Source: CAYNXB01 sp964401045
GTDB taxonomy: Bacteria; Pseudomonadota; Alphaproteobacteria; Sphingomonadales; Sphingomonadaceae
Assembly (NCBI GenBank): GCA_964401045.1
Contig: CAYNXB010000054.1
Span: forward strand, 1 to 16,721
DNA: 16,721 bases
Direction of reading: 5' to 3'
The translations under genes were made by a program, and so were the position numbers. How positions within the stretch are numbered: the stretch's first letter is position 1; each line of letters begins with the position of its first letter. The notes beneath the pieces were generated by a model. The model was not told the DNA's origin. It ran no database searches and saw only the letters and a list, made by a program, of their open reading frames with translations. This document shows, piece after piece, positions 7,297 to 14,206 of this stretch.

Positions 7297-7995
7297 ATGG
7301 GACGAAAACGGGCCATCCCGATCCGCTGGCGCGTCGGCGCCGCGCTGTTGCTGGTGGCGCTGTGCGTTGCCGGCTGGCAGTGGTGGGTGTTCATCCACTG
7401 GACCCCGCCGCGCGATGCGTTTCCCGTGCAGGGCGTGCTGATAGGCGCGCAGGATGGCGCGCCCGATTTCATCTCGCTGAAGGCGGTCGGCGCGGATTTC
7501 GCCTATCTCGAGGCCAGCGTGGGCGCGAAAGGCCGCGACCCGGCGTTCGGCCGCAACCTAGCCGCCGCACGCGCGAGCGGCCTGCCAATCGGCGTGGTCC
7601 ATCATTACGATCCGTGCATGCGCGCCGACCGCCAGGCGGCCAACTTCGTCACCATCGTGCCGCGCGATGGCAGCCTGCTGCCGCCAGCGATCGAATTAGA
7701 AGAGACCGCCGACCGCTGCGAGCCGCGAGTGAGCGAAGCCGAGGTCGAAAGCGAACTGACCACTTTCCTCAACCAGGTGGAAGGGCACGTCGGCAAGCCG
7801 GCGATCCTCAAGCTCTCGCCCGCATTTGAGGAACGGTACGCAATCTCCTCCCGCATCGAGCGCAACCTGTGGCTCGGGCGCGACCGCTTCCAGCCCGACT
7901 ACGGCGGGCGACCGTGGACGCTGTGGACCGCCAACGGACATTTACGCAGCCCGGCTGCCGAAGGCCCCTTGCGGTGGGTGGCCGCGCAACCCTAA
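7297..7995 (+). CDS. GH25 lysozyme-fold protein with altered catalytic residues, membrane-anchored
   Basis: The 232-residue protein has a basic N-terminus and one hydrophobic segment (about residues 12-33), so it is likely an inner-membrane anchor or uncleaved signal with a periplasmic domain. The domain follows the order of glycoside hydrolase family 25 muramidases: PVQGVLIGAQDG, VGADFAYLEASVG, DPAFGRNLAAARASGLPIG, RQAANF, LLPPAIELE and PWTLW near the end. Two cysteines (107 and 141) could form a disulfide. In active GH25 enzymes the first block reads G-V/I-D-V-S, but here the Asp is Leu48. The usual K-A-T-E-G block is EASVG (residues 72-76). The D-x-E pair is Glu133-x-Glu135. Cell-wall cleavage is therefore doubtful; a peptidoglycan-binding or structural role is possible. 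It follows UPF0262 closely. Confidence 0.8.
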   Translation: MGRKRAIPIRWRVGAALLLVALCVAGWQWWVFIHWTPPRDAFPVQGVLIGAQDGAPDFISLKAVGADFAYLEASVGAKGRDPAFGRNLAAARASGLPIGVVHHYDPCMRADRQAANFVTIVPRDGSLLPPAIELEETADRCEPRVSEAEVESELTTFLNQVEGHVGKPAILKLSPAFEERYAISSRIERNLWLGRDRFQPDYGGRPWTLWTANGHLRSPAAEGPLRWVAAQP

Positions 7996-8010
7996 ACGCT
8001 ACGCCAAGAA

Positions 8011-8039
8011 CTCGACGTATCTGGAATGAGCGCCTAGAA
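8011..8039 (+). promoter_or_regulatory. Possible promoter of tatA
   Basis: CTCGAC at 8011-8016 is followed after exactly 17 bases by CTAGAA at 8034-8039, matching five and four of six positions of the alphaproteobacterial CTTGAC-N17-CTATAT pattern. The leader would be short, with transcription starting only a few bases before the ribosome binding site at 8048-8053. It suggests tatA is transcribed on its own rather than only from the GH25 operon. Confidence 0.35.
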
Positions 8040-8061
8040 TGGGCGCGAAAGGACTTTTCTC

Positions 8062-8301
8062 ATGGGCTCTATGTCGCTGTGGCACTGGATCATCGTCGCG
8101 CTGGTCGTGCTGGTCCTGTTCGGGCGCGGCCGCATCTCCGAAGTGATGGGCGATTTCGGCAAGGGCATCTCGAGCTTCAAGAAGGGCATGTCCGAGGAAG
8201 AGAAGCACAAGGCAGAGGAGCCGGCGCGGCAGATCCCCCCGCCCCCCGCCGCCGACACCGTAGTGACCCCGGTGACCGAAAGGGACGACTCCCGGCCGTG
8301 A
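8062..8301 (+). CDS. tatA: Sec-independent protein translocase protein TatA
   Basis: The 79-residue protein has the TatA layout. A short N-terminal membrane helix (residues 5-20, LWHWIIVALVVLVLF) is followed by the conserved FG hinge (F20-G21) and an amphipathic helix (GRISEVMGDFGKGISSFKKG, about 23-42). The tail is charged and proline-rich. TatA oligomerises to form the pathway by which folded, twin-arginine-signal proteins cross the inner membrane, working with TatC. AAAGGA lies eight bases before the ATG at 8062 and supports this start over the internal Met4. TatA rather than TatB is favoured by the short tail and lack of the TatB-type proline after the hinge. No tatB or tatC is present within the window; the next gene is a Rieske oxygenase 36 bases on. 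Confidence 0.93.
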   Translation: MGSMSLWHWIIVALVVLVLFGRGRISEVMGDFGKGISSFKKGMSEEEKHKAEEPARQIPPPPAADTVVTPVTERDDSRP

Positions 8302-8337
8302 TTTTGCTAGGTTTCTCGCGGGAAGAGGAACCTTTGG

Positions 8338-9609
8338 ATGCTCAATCAAAGCGATAACGAGCTGCTGACTCGCGTTGGACCGGGCACGGCGATGGGCGCG
8401 ATGCTGCGCGAATACTGGGTCCCGGCCTGCCGTTCGGCCACGTTGGAAGCGGATGGCGCGCCCGAGCGGGTGCGGCTGTTCGGCGAGAATTTCGTCGCCT
8501 TTCGTGTCACTGACGGTCGCGTGGGGTTCATGCAGGAAGCCTGCCCGCACCGCTGCGCCAGCCTCGCCCTCGCGCGCAACGAGGACGGCGGCCTGCGCTG
8601 CATCTTCCACGGCTGGAAGTTCTCGGTCGAAGGCAAGTGCGTCGACGCGCCGACCGAGCCGAAGGGCCAGCGCGACAAGTTCGCCGACAGCGTGCCGGTC
8701 ACCAGCCACCCGACCCACGAGGCCGGCGGGCTGGTGTGGGTCTACATGGGCGCCGAGGACGTTGCCCCGCCGTTTCCCGAGTTCGAGTTCACCCATCTTG
8801 GCCCCGACCAGATCCAGCCGACCCGCGGGATCATCCGCACCAACTGGCTGCAGGGTCTCGAGGCGCTGCTCGACAGCGCCCACGTCGGGTTCCTGCACTC
8901 CGCCAACCTGATGAGCGAGCGCGGCCGCGCGATCTTCAAGGGCGAATCGGACTACATGGTCAACGACGGTGCGCCGGAGTTCGAGTTCGACGCGCGCCCA
9001 TACGGCTTCCGCGAAGGCGCGATCCGCAACGAAGGCGGAGAACTCGCCTATGCGCGCGTGCGCGAGGTAGCGCTGCCGTTCTTCTCGTTCATCCCCTCGG
9101 CGCCGACCGGCTCGCGCATCGTGTGCTGCTCGATCCCGATCGACGACGTCACCACCGCGCAGTGGTACATCGCCTACGATCCCGACGGCCCGCTCGATTA
9201 CAATATCCTCACCGATTTCGGGAAAACCTCCGGCGACGCCGACCACTTCAACGCCGATATGGGCGGCCCGGAAAACCTCTGGCACCAGGATCGCCAGGCG
9301 ATGAAGGACGGGCACTGGAGCGGCATCATCGGCCGTGGCAACGCCTACGAGGATTTCGCCGTCCAGGAATCGATGGGGCCGATCGTCGACCGGACCAGGG
9401 AATACCTCGGGACCTGCGACCGGGTGATCTACCGCGCGCGCACGCTGCTGCTCGACGCGGTCAAGCGCCATCGCGACACCGGTGAGCTGTCGTTCGCCGG
9501 ACCGGAGATCGACTACGGAGCGATCCGGGCGGTCAGCTTCGCCTATCCCAAGGACGGCGACTGGCGCGACAGCGAATATCTCGAGCCGCGCGCGATCGCC
9601 GCGGAGTAG
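8338..9609 (+). CDS. Rieske non-heme iron oxygenase, alpha subunit (phthalate dioxygenase-like)
   Basis: The 423-residue protein is a ring-hydroxylating or O-/N-demethylating oxygenase subunit. The Rieske [2Fe-2S] ligands are C69 and H71 (CPHRC) and C88 and H91 (CIFH), with the usual spacing. The catalytic domain has LEALLDSAHVGFLH (about 174-187), giving bridging Asp179 and iron-binding His182 and His187. It also has EDFAVQESMGPIVDRTREYLG (about 338-358), typical of the single-component-type group that includes phthalate 4,5-dioxygenase and dicamba demethylase; Asp339 is the likely third iron ligand. AGAGGA lies upstream of the ATG at 8338. No ferredoxin or reductase gene is seen nearby, so electrons must come from a partner elsewhere. 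The substrate cannot be predicted. All key ligands are present, so it should be active. Confidence 0.93.
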   Translation: MLNQSDNELLTRVGPGTAMGAMLREYWVPACRSATLEADGAPERVRLFGENFVAFRVTDGRVGFMQEACPHRCASLALARNEDGGLRCIFHGWKFSVEGKCVDAPTEPKGQRDKFADSVPVTSHPTHEAGGLVWVYMGAEDVAPPFPEFEFTHLGPDQIQPTRGIIRTNWLQGLEALLDSAHVGFLHSANLMSERGRAIFKGESDYMVNDGAPEFEFDARPYGFREGAIRNEGGELAYARVREVALPFFSFIPSAPTGSRIVCCSIPIDDVTTAQWYIAYDPDGPLDYNILTDFGKTSGDADHFNADMGGPENLWHQDRQAMKDGHWSGIIGRGNAYEDFAVQESMGPIVDRTREYLGTCDRVIYRARTLLLDAVKRHRDTGELSFAGPEIDYGAIRAVSFAYPKDGDWRDSEYLEPRAIAAE

Positions 9610-9664
9610 CAGAACGAATCACGGGCACCCGGCAATAAGTGAAATCCTGATCCGGGCCGCGCTC

Positions 9665-10114
9665 GTGGGCGTCGGCGGAACGATCGTCCTCGACCTGTGG
9701 GCGCTGTTGCTGACGCGCGTGTTCAACGTACCGGCGACGAACTGGGCGATGGTTGGGCGCTGGCTCGGCAATATGCCGCGCGGGGTGTTCGCCCATCGTT
9801 CGATGGCCGAGGCACCGCCGGTGACCGGTGAAACGGCGATCGGGTGGGCTTTCCACTATGCAATCGGGATCGGTTACGGGCTGCTCCTGCTCGCGGTCTG
9901 CGGGCGGGAATGGTTCGAGCGGCCTACGCTGCTTCCGCCGATGATCCTCGTGTGGGCGGCGCTCGTCCTGCCCTATTTCGTGATGATGCCCGGTATGGGA
10001 TCGGGCGTGGCAGGCGCCCGGACCGCCCGACCGAATGTCGCGCGGCTGAAGAGCCTCGCTACCCACTCGGTCTTTGGCCTGGGATTGTACGTCAGCGCCT
10101 CAGTCTTCGCGTGA
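9665..10114 (+). CDS. DUF2938 family membrane protein, start uncertain
   Basis: From the GTG at 9665 the protein has 149 residues and matches DUF2938: VGVGGTIVLDLWALLL, NWAMVGRWLGNMPRG, GWAFHYAIGIGYGLLLLA, RPTLLPPMILVWAALVLPY and RPNVARLKSLATHSVFGLGLY. Four hydrophobic segments make it an inner-membrane protein of unknown function. Family similarity appears to begin about ten residues earlier, at SEILIRAALVG, but no ATG, GTG or TTG lies there; the codon at the expected place (9635-9637) is ATA. The next in-frame start upstream is a GTG at 9482 inside the Rieske gene, and the intervening translation looks like out-of-frame shadow. It ends seven bases before the convergent CPBP gene. Family call is firm; start is not. 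Confidence 0.8.
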   Translation: MGVGGTIVLDLWALLLTRVFNVPATNWAMVGRWLGNMPRGVFAHRSMAEAPPVTGETAIGWAFHYAIGIGYGLLLLAVCGREWFERPTLLPPMILVWAALVLPYFVMMPGMGSGVAGARTARPNVARLKSLATHSVFGLGLYVSASVFA

Positions 10115-10121
10115 ATCGCCG

Positions 10122-10886
10122 TTACGCCCAGGTCGCCCCCAGTGCGATGACGATGGCGACTTCGGTGAAGTTGCCGACACCGTGCGTCACCATCGGCGCG
10201 AGCAGGCTGCGCGAACGTTCCATCAGCCATACATACGTAAGGCCCCAGGCGAAGGCGTAGATCTGTTGCGCCAGCGCCTGGTGAAACGGGTCGACCATGA
10301 ACGACTGGTAGTGCGCGAGGCCGAACATCAGCGCGACCAGATAGGCGGCGACGGGCAGGTCGAGCCGCCCGATCCGCAACCGGCCGGGCACCAGCACGAT
10401 CAGCATGCCCACAAGCAAGCCGCGGAAGATCGTCTCCTCGGCGAGCCCGGTGATCAGCATCCCGATCAGGTAGCCGACACTGTCGAAGGTGCTGGTCGAA
10501 TAGCTGTCGTCGGGCGGTGTGTGCGCGAGGAGCGCGGGCCAGTAGTCCGCCACCAGCATGATCAGCCCCATCGCGATGCCGATGAGAATGGCGAGCCCGA
10601 CATAGCTGCGGCCCGGAGGCCAGCGCAGGTTCGGGTCGGCCTGCGGCAGCAGTCGCGCCATCGCTGCGACCGCGGCGAACCCCAGCGCGGCCTGCAACAG
10701 GATCGCCAGGATCAGGAATACCGAAACGTGCTGGCCCCAAACGGCGGTGCCCTGGAAGAACAGCCACCGCGCCGCCTCGCGCCCCGCCACCAGCAGCACT
10801 TGCATCAGCACCGCCGCGAGCACGATCGGCCACAGCCGAAAGCGGAAGCCGGTCAGCGCGACGAATGGTCGTTTGTCGTCTGTCAT
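10122..10886 (-). CDS. CPBP family intramembrane glutamic endopeptidase
   Basis: The 254-residue protein has several membrane helices and the CPBP (CAAX protease/bacteriocin-processing, ABI) signature. That signature is EE-x3-R in LAEETIFRG (Glu150, Glu151, Arg155), the second motif FGLAHY (His192), and a third MVTHGVGN (His235, Asn239). These residues form the active site of Rce1-like intramembrane proteases. Related bacterial proteins are linked to peptide maturation or immunity, but most, including this one, have no known substrate. The ATG at 10886 (MTDDKRPF) is chosen over more upstream ATGs because the residues before it are arginine/proline-rich without conservation, and GGGCGG lies just upstream. 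It is on the same strand as the AraC gene, 49 bases downstream, and may be the last gene of that operon. Confidence 0.9.
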   Translation of the reverse strand: MTDDKRPFVALTGFRFRLWPIVLAAVLMQVLLVAGREAARWLFFQGTAVWGQHVSVFLILAILLQAALGFAAVAAMARLLPQADPNLRWPPGRSYVGLAILIGIAMGLIMLVADYWPALLAHTPPDDSYSTSTFDSVGYLIGMLITGLAEETIFRGLLVGMLIVLVPGRLRIGRLDLPVAAYLVALMFGLAHYQSFMVDPFHQALAQQIYAFAWGLTYVWLMERSRSLLAPMVTHGVGNFTEVAIVIALGATWA

Positions 10887-10935
10887 CCGCCCGGTTTGGC
10901 CGAACCGGCCGCGGCAGGTCTTGAACGGATGTGAC

Positions 10936-11604
10936 CTAGGGTTTGGGCCTGCGCCACGCGCCCGGAGCATGGCCGGTAAGCCGCACGACCGCTCGCGTCA
11001 TATGCGGCTGATCGGCAAAGCCGGTGTCGCAAGCGATTTCGGCCAGGCCCTCGTTGGTCGAAACGATCCGCCGCCACGCCCGCCGGGCGAGGGCTTCTAG
11101 GCGGTAGGCCGCCGGCGAGGTGCCATAAAGCGCCTGGAACCTGCGGGTCAGGCCTTCGCGCGACCGGCCCCGATCGCAGGCCCAAGCGCCGATCCTCGGC
11201 GGCGACGATCCTCGCAGCGCGGCGGCGAGATCGTCAGCCGGATCGCCGGGCCGGACCTCGGCTTCCTCCAGCGCTTCGATCAGCCCCGCAGCCGCTTCGC
11301 GCGCGTCGCGTTCCGCAAGGCGGACGAACAGTTCGGGGTCGGCAACCTTTGCCAGCGCCGGCCACTCCCGGCCACCATCCGGTAGAGGCAAGTCGAGCAC
11401 CCATGCCGGGCGCCGGCCGATACGATCCTGATGCGCGGCGAACGCGGTGTGCAGCAGCACGTCACCCGGCCGCGCGGCAATTCGCCCCGCGTCGCCCGCT
11501 TCCTCGTAAGCGCCTTCGAGAACCACGGTCGCGTAGGGCAGGCGGTGAACGTGGCGCGCGATCCGCTCCCCCGCGGCGAGCTTGCCGGGGGCGCTTGCTT
11601 CCAT
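10936..11604 (-). CDS. AraC-type transcriptional regulator
   Basis: The 222-residue protein has an N-terminal half with a cupin-like sensor pattern (GAYEEAGDAGRIAARPGDVLLHTAFAAHQ split over residues 31-59) and a C-terminal AraC/XylS DNA-binding domain (about 125-220). The latter includes CDRGRSREGLTRRFQALYG, SPAAYRLEALARRAWRRI, and the second helix-turn-helix with LAEIACDTGFADQPHMTRAV. GHAPGAW near the end is the usual AraC closing motif. The start ATG (11604) shares its A with the TGA stop of the M14 peptidase gene, and GGAAGG lies just upstream, so translation is probably coupled. It likely controls its own operon, but no operator can be named. The frame is open far upstream into the peptidase gene; that extension is shadow. 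Confidence 0.88.
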   Translation of the reverse strand: MEASAPGKLAAGERIARHVHRLPYATVVLEGAYEEAGDAGRIAARPGDVLLHTAFAAHQDRIGRRPAWVLDLPLPDGGREWPALAKVADPELFVRLAERDAREAAAGLIEALEEAEVRPGDPADDLAAALRGSSPPRIGAWACDRGRSREGLTRRFQALYGTSPAAYRLEALARRAWRRIVSTNEGLAEIACDTGFADQPHMTRAVVRLTGHAPGAWRRPKP

Positions 11605-12728
11605 CAGCCTTCCAGCCACTCCGCCAGCGCCGCGAGGCAATCGCGCGCGAGCAGGCGCGAGCGATCCGGGCTCCAGCCGTGCACGGGATCGGGCAGGTCC
11701 TCGTTGTCCTTGAACGGCATCTCCAGCGTCATCGAGCACGCGCCGAACCGCTCGGCGAGCTGGTTCGTGCTCATCGCCAGATTGGCCCTGCCGGGTGAAG
11801 TGACCGCATAGCCCTTCCGGGTCTGGAAATCGGGCGTGCGCCGCTCGAGGATGGCACGGTAGCGCAGATATTTGTCCTGCAGCGCCTGTGTCCATGAGGG
11901 GATGCCTTCGAACCCCGCGAGGAACACCGCCGCAATCGCCTCGTCCCCGTGGACGTCCATCGCGAAATCGACGCCGCTTTCGTCCATCGCGTTCCGAAGC
12001 GCGAGCACCTCGGGCGAACGCTCGGCGCTCGGCTCTTTCCATTCGCGGTTGAGGTTCATGCCGGCCGCATTGGTGCGCAGGTGCCCGCGCACCGAACCGT
12101 CCGGATTGACGTTCGGCACGATGTGCAGGCGGCACTTCTGCCGCAGCGTGCGGCCGACCGGATCGGCGGGATCGGCCAGGCACTCAAGCGCGCCTTCCAT
12201 CCACCATTCGGCCATCGATTCACCCGGATGCTGACGAGCGTAGAGCCACACCTGCGTCTCGCCCTCGCCCATTTCGAGGCAGTCGATCGTGCGCCCGTCA
12301 AGCGAACGGCCGAGCAAGCGGTAGGAGACGCCCTCGCTTGCCGCGGCTGCGGCGACGAGGTCCTGGTGCCGCTCATACGAATAGGGCGCGAAGTAGGCGA
12401 ACCAGGCGACATCGCTCGCCGGGGTGTAGCGGATGGTCAGCGTCCCGGCGGCCTTGTCATAGGCGGTGTCGGTGCGGGTCCAGTCATCGCGGTCTTCCGA
12501 GACGCACGCGCGATAGCTTGGCCAGCCCTCGGGATAGGCGCTTTTCTCCAACCCTTCGATCACCAGCGTCAGCTCGCGACCGGCCACGCAGGATACCCGG
12601 AAATGGAACCACTGCTTGAATTCGTTGCCCGCGTCGTAGGGGATCGCGAGGCGCGCGGTGGCGCCATCGATGGACAGGACTTCGATGTTGCCGGAATCGA
12701 AGGCGGAGTCGATTTGTATGGAGGTCAT
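11604..12728 (-). CDS. M14 family zinc carboxypeptidase, cytosolic carboxypeptidase (AGBL)-like
   Basis: The 374-residue protein combines an N-terminal beta-sandwich domain (about 1-115, containing NEFKQWFHFRV) with an M14 peptidase domain (about 115-374), the layout of the cytosolic carboxypeptidase branch. Zinc ligands are His167 and Glu170 in QHPGES and His260 in DVHGDE. NPDGSVRGHLRTNAAGMNLNREW (208-230, in two parts) holds the substrate-binding Arg and Asn residues, and Glu336 in TLEMPFK is the catalytic glutamate. All expected residues are present, so it should remove C-terminal amino acids from peptides. There is no signal peptide, so it is probably cytoplasmic. Eukaryotic relatives deglutamylate tubulin; bacterial substrates are unknown. 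The ATG overlaps the stop of the upstream lipoprotein gene by four bases (ATGA), and GAGG lies upstream, which fixes the start at 12728. Confidence 0.92.
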   Translation of the reverse strand: MTSIQIDSAFDSGNIEVLSIDGATARLAIPYDAGNEFKQWFHFRVSCVAGRELTLVIEGLEKSAYPEGWPSYRACVSEDRDDWTRTDTAYDKAAGTLTIRYTPASDVAWFAYFAPYSYERHQDLVAAAAASEGVSYRLLGRSLDGRTIDCLEMGEGETQVWLYARQHPGESMAEWWMEGALECLADPADPVGRTLRQKCRLHIVPNVNPDGSVRGHLRTNAAGMNLNREWKEPSAERSPEVLALRNAMDESGVDFAMDVHGDEAIAAVFLAGFEGIPSWTQALQDKYLRYRAILERRTPDFQTRKGYAVTSPGRANLAMSTNQLAERFGACSMTLEMPFKDNEDLPDPVHGWSPDRSRLLARDCLAALAEWLEG

Positions 12729-13336
12729 TCGACCTCGATAGTCTCGCCGTTGTTGCCCGGAAAGTCCTTGAACAGCGCGCCGGCCACCTTCGCCGCGCCG
12801 AGCTGCGTCTGTGCAAGCGGAGAGCTGGCCGCGACCGTGAAGTTCGCGCGCCCTTCCCACACCACCGCCTTGCTCGCCGTGTCGCGGATCGAGACCGAGA
12901 GCTGGGTCGTGACCTGCTCCTTGGGGCCGCCCGACAGGTCGAGCCCGATGCCGAGGCCGACGCCGCCGCCGTAACTGCCGGTCGAACCGCCGACACCCAC
13001 GCTCACCGGCCCGCGCTCACGATCGGGGCGGACGGTAAACCGCTCGACCCGCACTTCGGCGACTTGCCGCGCAGCGCCGGCGGCGCCCGGGCTGTAGCCC
13101 ACCCGTTGCAGCTCGCGCGTCACCGCCGTCTGGTAGCTCGCCAGCTCGAGCGACTGGTTGTCCGAGAATCCCGGCGCAGCGATCACCGCGATCGCGCCCC
13201 GCCCGGCTTGCGCCAGCGCGGCGGCGTCATGGAACCGCGTCACCTCGACCGGGCCGACCGGCGTCTGACATGCCGCGAGGGCCAGGGCGAGGATGGGGGG
13301 GGCGAGCGCAGCAAGTCCGCGAAGTCTGGGATTCAT
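12725..13336 (-). CDS. DUF4136-type lipoprotein
   Basis: The 203-residue protein starts MNPRLRGLAALAPPILALAL and has a lipobox LAAC, so Cys is expected to be acylated and the protein tethered to the envelope. The mature part has the DUF4136 pattern: VEVTRFHD near the start, PVSVGVGGSTGS, GGGVGLGIGLDL, and VSIRDTASKAVVWEGRA, ending in LFKDFPGNNG. Function of the family is unknown. The ATG at 13336 is supported by GAGGAG eight bases upstream; a longer in-frame start at 13408 would bury the signal peptide. A run of eight C residues on the coding strand sits inside the signal sequence. It resembles the next gene upstream (13409-14092), indicating an old tandem duplication, and its stop overlaps the M14 peptidase start by four bases. 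Confidence 0.85.
   Translation of the reverse strand: MNPRLRGLAALAPPILALALAACQTPVGPVEVTRFHDAAALAQAGRGAIAVIAAPGFSDNQSLELASYQTAVTRELQRVGYSPGAAGAARQVAEVRVERFTVRPDRERGPVSVGVGGSTGSYGGGVGLGIGLDLSGGPKEQVTTQLSVSIRDTASKAVVWEGRANFTVAASSPLAQTQLGAAKVAGALFKDFPGNNGETIEVE
13295..13302. repeat. Homopolymer of eight G inside lipoprotein signal sequence
   Basis: Eight consecutive G on the plus strand (eight C on the coding strand) encode Ala-Pro-Pro of the lipoprotein signal peptide. Tracts of this length can slip during replication and shift the reading frame, but the tract may equally be a neutral result of high GC content. Confidence 0.9.
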
Positions 13337-13408
13337 GCGCCGCACTCCTCGTACGTAATGGCCGGCGAGTCTGCGGGCACCGGGCAAGCGATGCAAGCTC
13401 GTTCGCAC

Positions 13409-14092
13409 TCAGCGATACGACAGCGCGTCGCTGGCTGGAAAGCGGCGGAACAGCGCCTCGGCCAGTTTGGTCGCGATCGCCTGGTCGCCCCACTTGTCGT
13501 CGCCATCGCGCGTGGCGATGGTGGCGCGGCCCTCCCACAGCACGGCGCCGCTGGCCTTGTCGCGGATGCGCGCTTCCATGCGGGTGGAGAGCAAGGCTTT
13601 CCTCGGCTTGCTGAAATCGAGGTTGAGGCCGAGCGCCGTCGACGTCCCGCGGTTCGATACGCCGACCGCCATTTCCCCGCTCACCGGGTTGCGCCTGGTT
13701 TCCGGCGGCGCCAACTCATCGCGGGTGAGGCGCAGTTCGACCACCTGGCTTTCGGCGCCCGGCGGGCCGCTGGTGTCGTAACCGGCATGCACCATCTGGT
13801 CGATCACCGCCGCCTCGTAAGCCGCAGCCGGAACATCCATCGGCGTGGTCTGCGGCTCGAGCTCGACCGCGATCGTGCCACTGCCAAGCGCCGCGGCGGC
13901 ATCGCCGGGGGCGACGAAGCTCGCGACGTCCACTTTGCCTTCGCGATCGTCCGGACCCGATTGCCGGGGCGCGCGCGGGGTATCCCAGCGCGAGTTGCCC
14001 CAGCCAGACCGGTCCCCACCACGGGTCTGGGCCGAAGCGGCGGAAGCGAAAGTCAGGGCGATGAGGCAGGCAACGAGGAGCGGGTTGCGCAT
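13409..14092 (-). CDS. Secreted DUF4136-like protein, paralog of the downstream lipoprotein
   Basis: The 227-residue protein has a typical Sec signal peptide (MRNPLLVACLIALTFASAAS) with likely cleavage after ASA-Q around residue 21, so it is periplasmic or outer-membrane associated. A low-complexity linker rich in Arg, Gly and Ser follows (about 23-52). The body shares the pattern of its neighbour: VDVASFVAPGDAAAALGSGTIAV (in part), a mid-protein GVSNRGTSTALGLNLDF, then MEARIRDKASGAVLWEGRATI and LAEALFRRFPASD at the end. That matches VSIRDTASKAVVWEGRANF and ALFKDFPGNN of the lipoprotein, so the two are diverged paralogs. It lacks a lipobox cysteine. It is the first gene of the minus-strand operon, 72 bases upstream of the lipoprotein, and is divergent from galE. 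Function unknown; the DUF4136 assignment is weaker here. Confidence 0.82.
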   Translation of the reverse strand: MRNPLLVACLIALTFASAASAQTRGGDRSGWGNSRWDTPRAPRQSGPDDREGKVDVASFVAPGDAAAALGSGTIAVELEPQTTPMDVPAAAYEAAVIDQMVHAGYDTSGPPGAESQVVELRLTRDELAPPETRRNPVSGEMAVGVSNRGTSTALGLNLDFSKPRKALLSTRMEARIRDKASGAVLWEGRATIATRDGDDKWGDQAIATKLAEALFRRFPASDALSYR

Positions 14093-14206
14093 GATATGAT
14101 CCGCGGCAAGGGGGGAGGTCCGGTCTAAGGCCGGCGGGCTTGCGCCGCTATGAACGCCGCCGCCTCGTTAACCATTTGCGGGAACGACAATGCTAACGAG
14201 CACCCG

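Noticed and set aside
8302..8337. Attenuator or riboswitch between tatA and the Rieske gene
   Set aside because: The gap is 36 bases with only a ribosome binding site recognisable; there is no room for a structured element.
7999..9471. A 490-codon open frame on the minus strand opposite tatA and the Rieske gene
   Set aside because: Its translation is Arg/Ala/Val-rich with no family motif, and it is antisense to two well-supported genes. High GC content leaves long open antisense frames by chance.
11605..12183. N-terminal extension of the AraC regulator to a 415-residue protein
   Set aside because: The extension is the out-of-frame reading of the M14 peptidase gene. The ATG at 11604 with GGAAGG upstream gives a normal-length regulator.
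14150..14206. Upstream ATG of galE giving 19 more residues
   Set aside because: The added residues are not part of the GalE fold, there is no ribosome binding site before it, and the 14207 start gives the usual family length.
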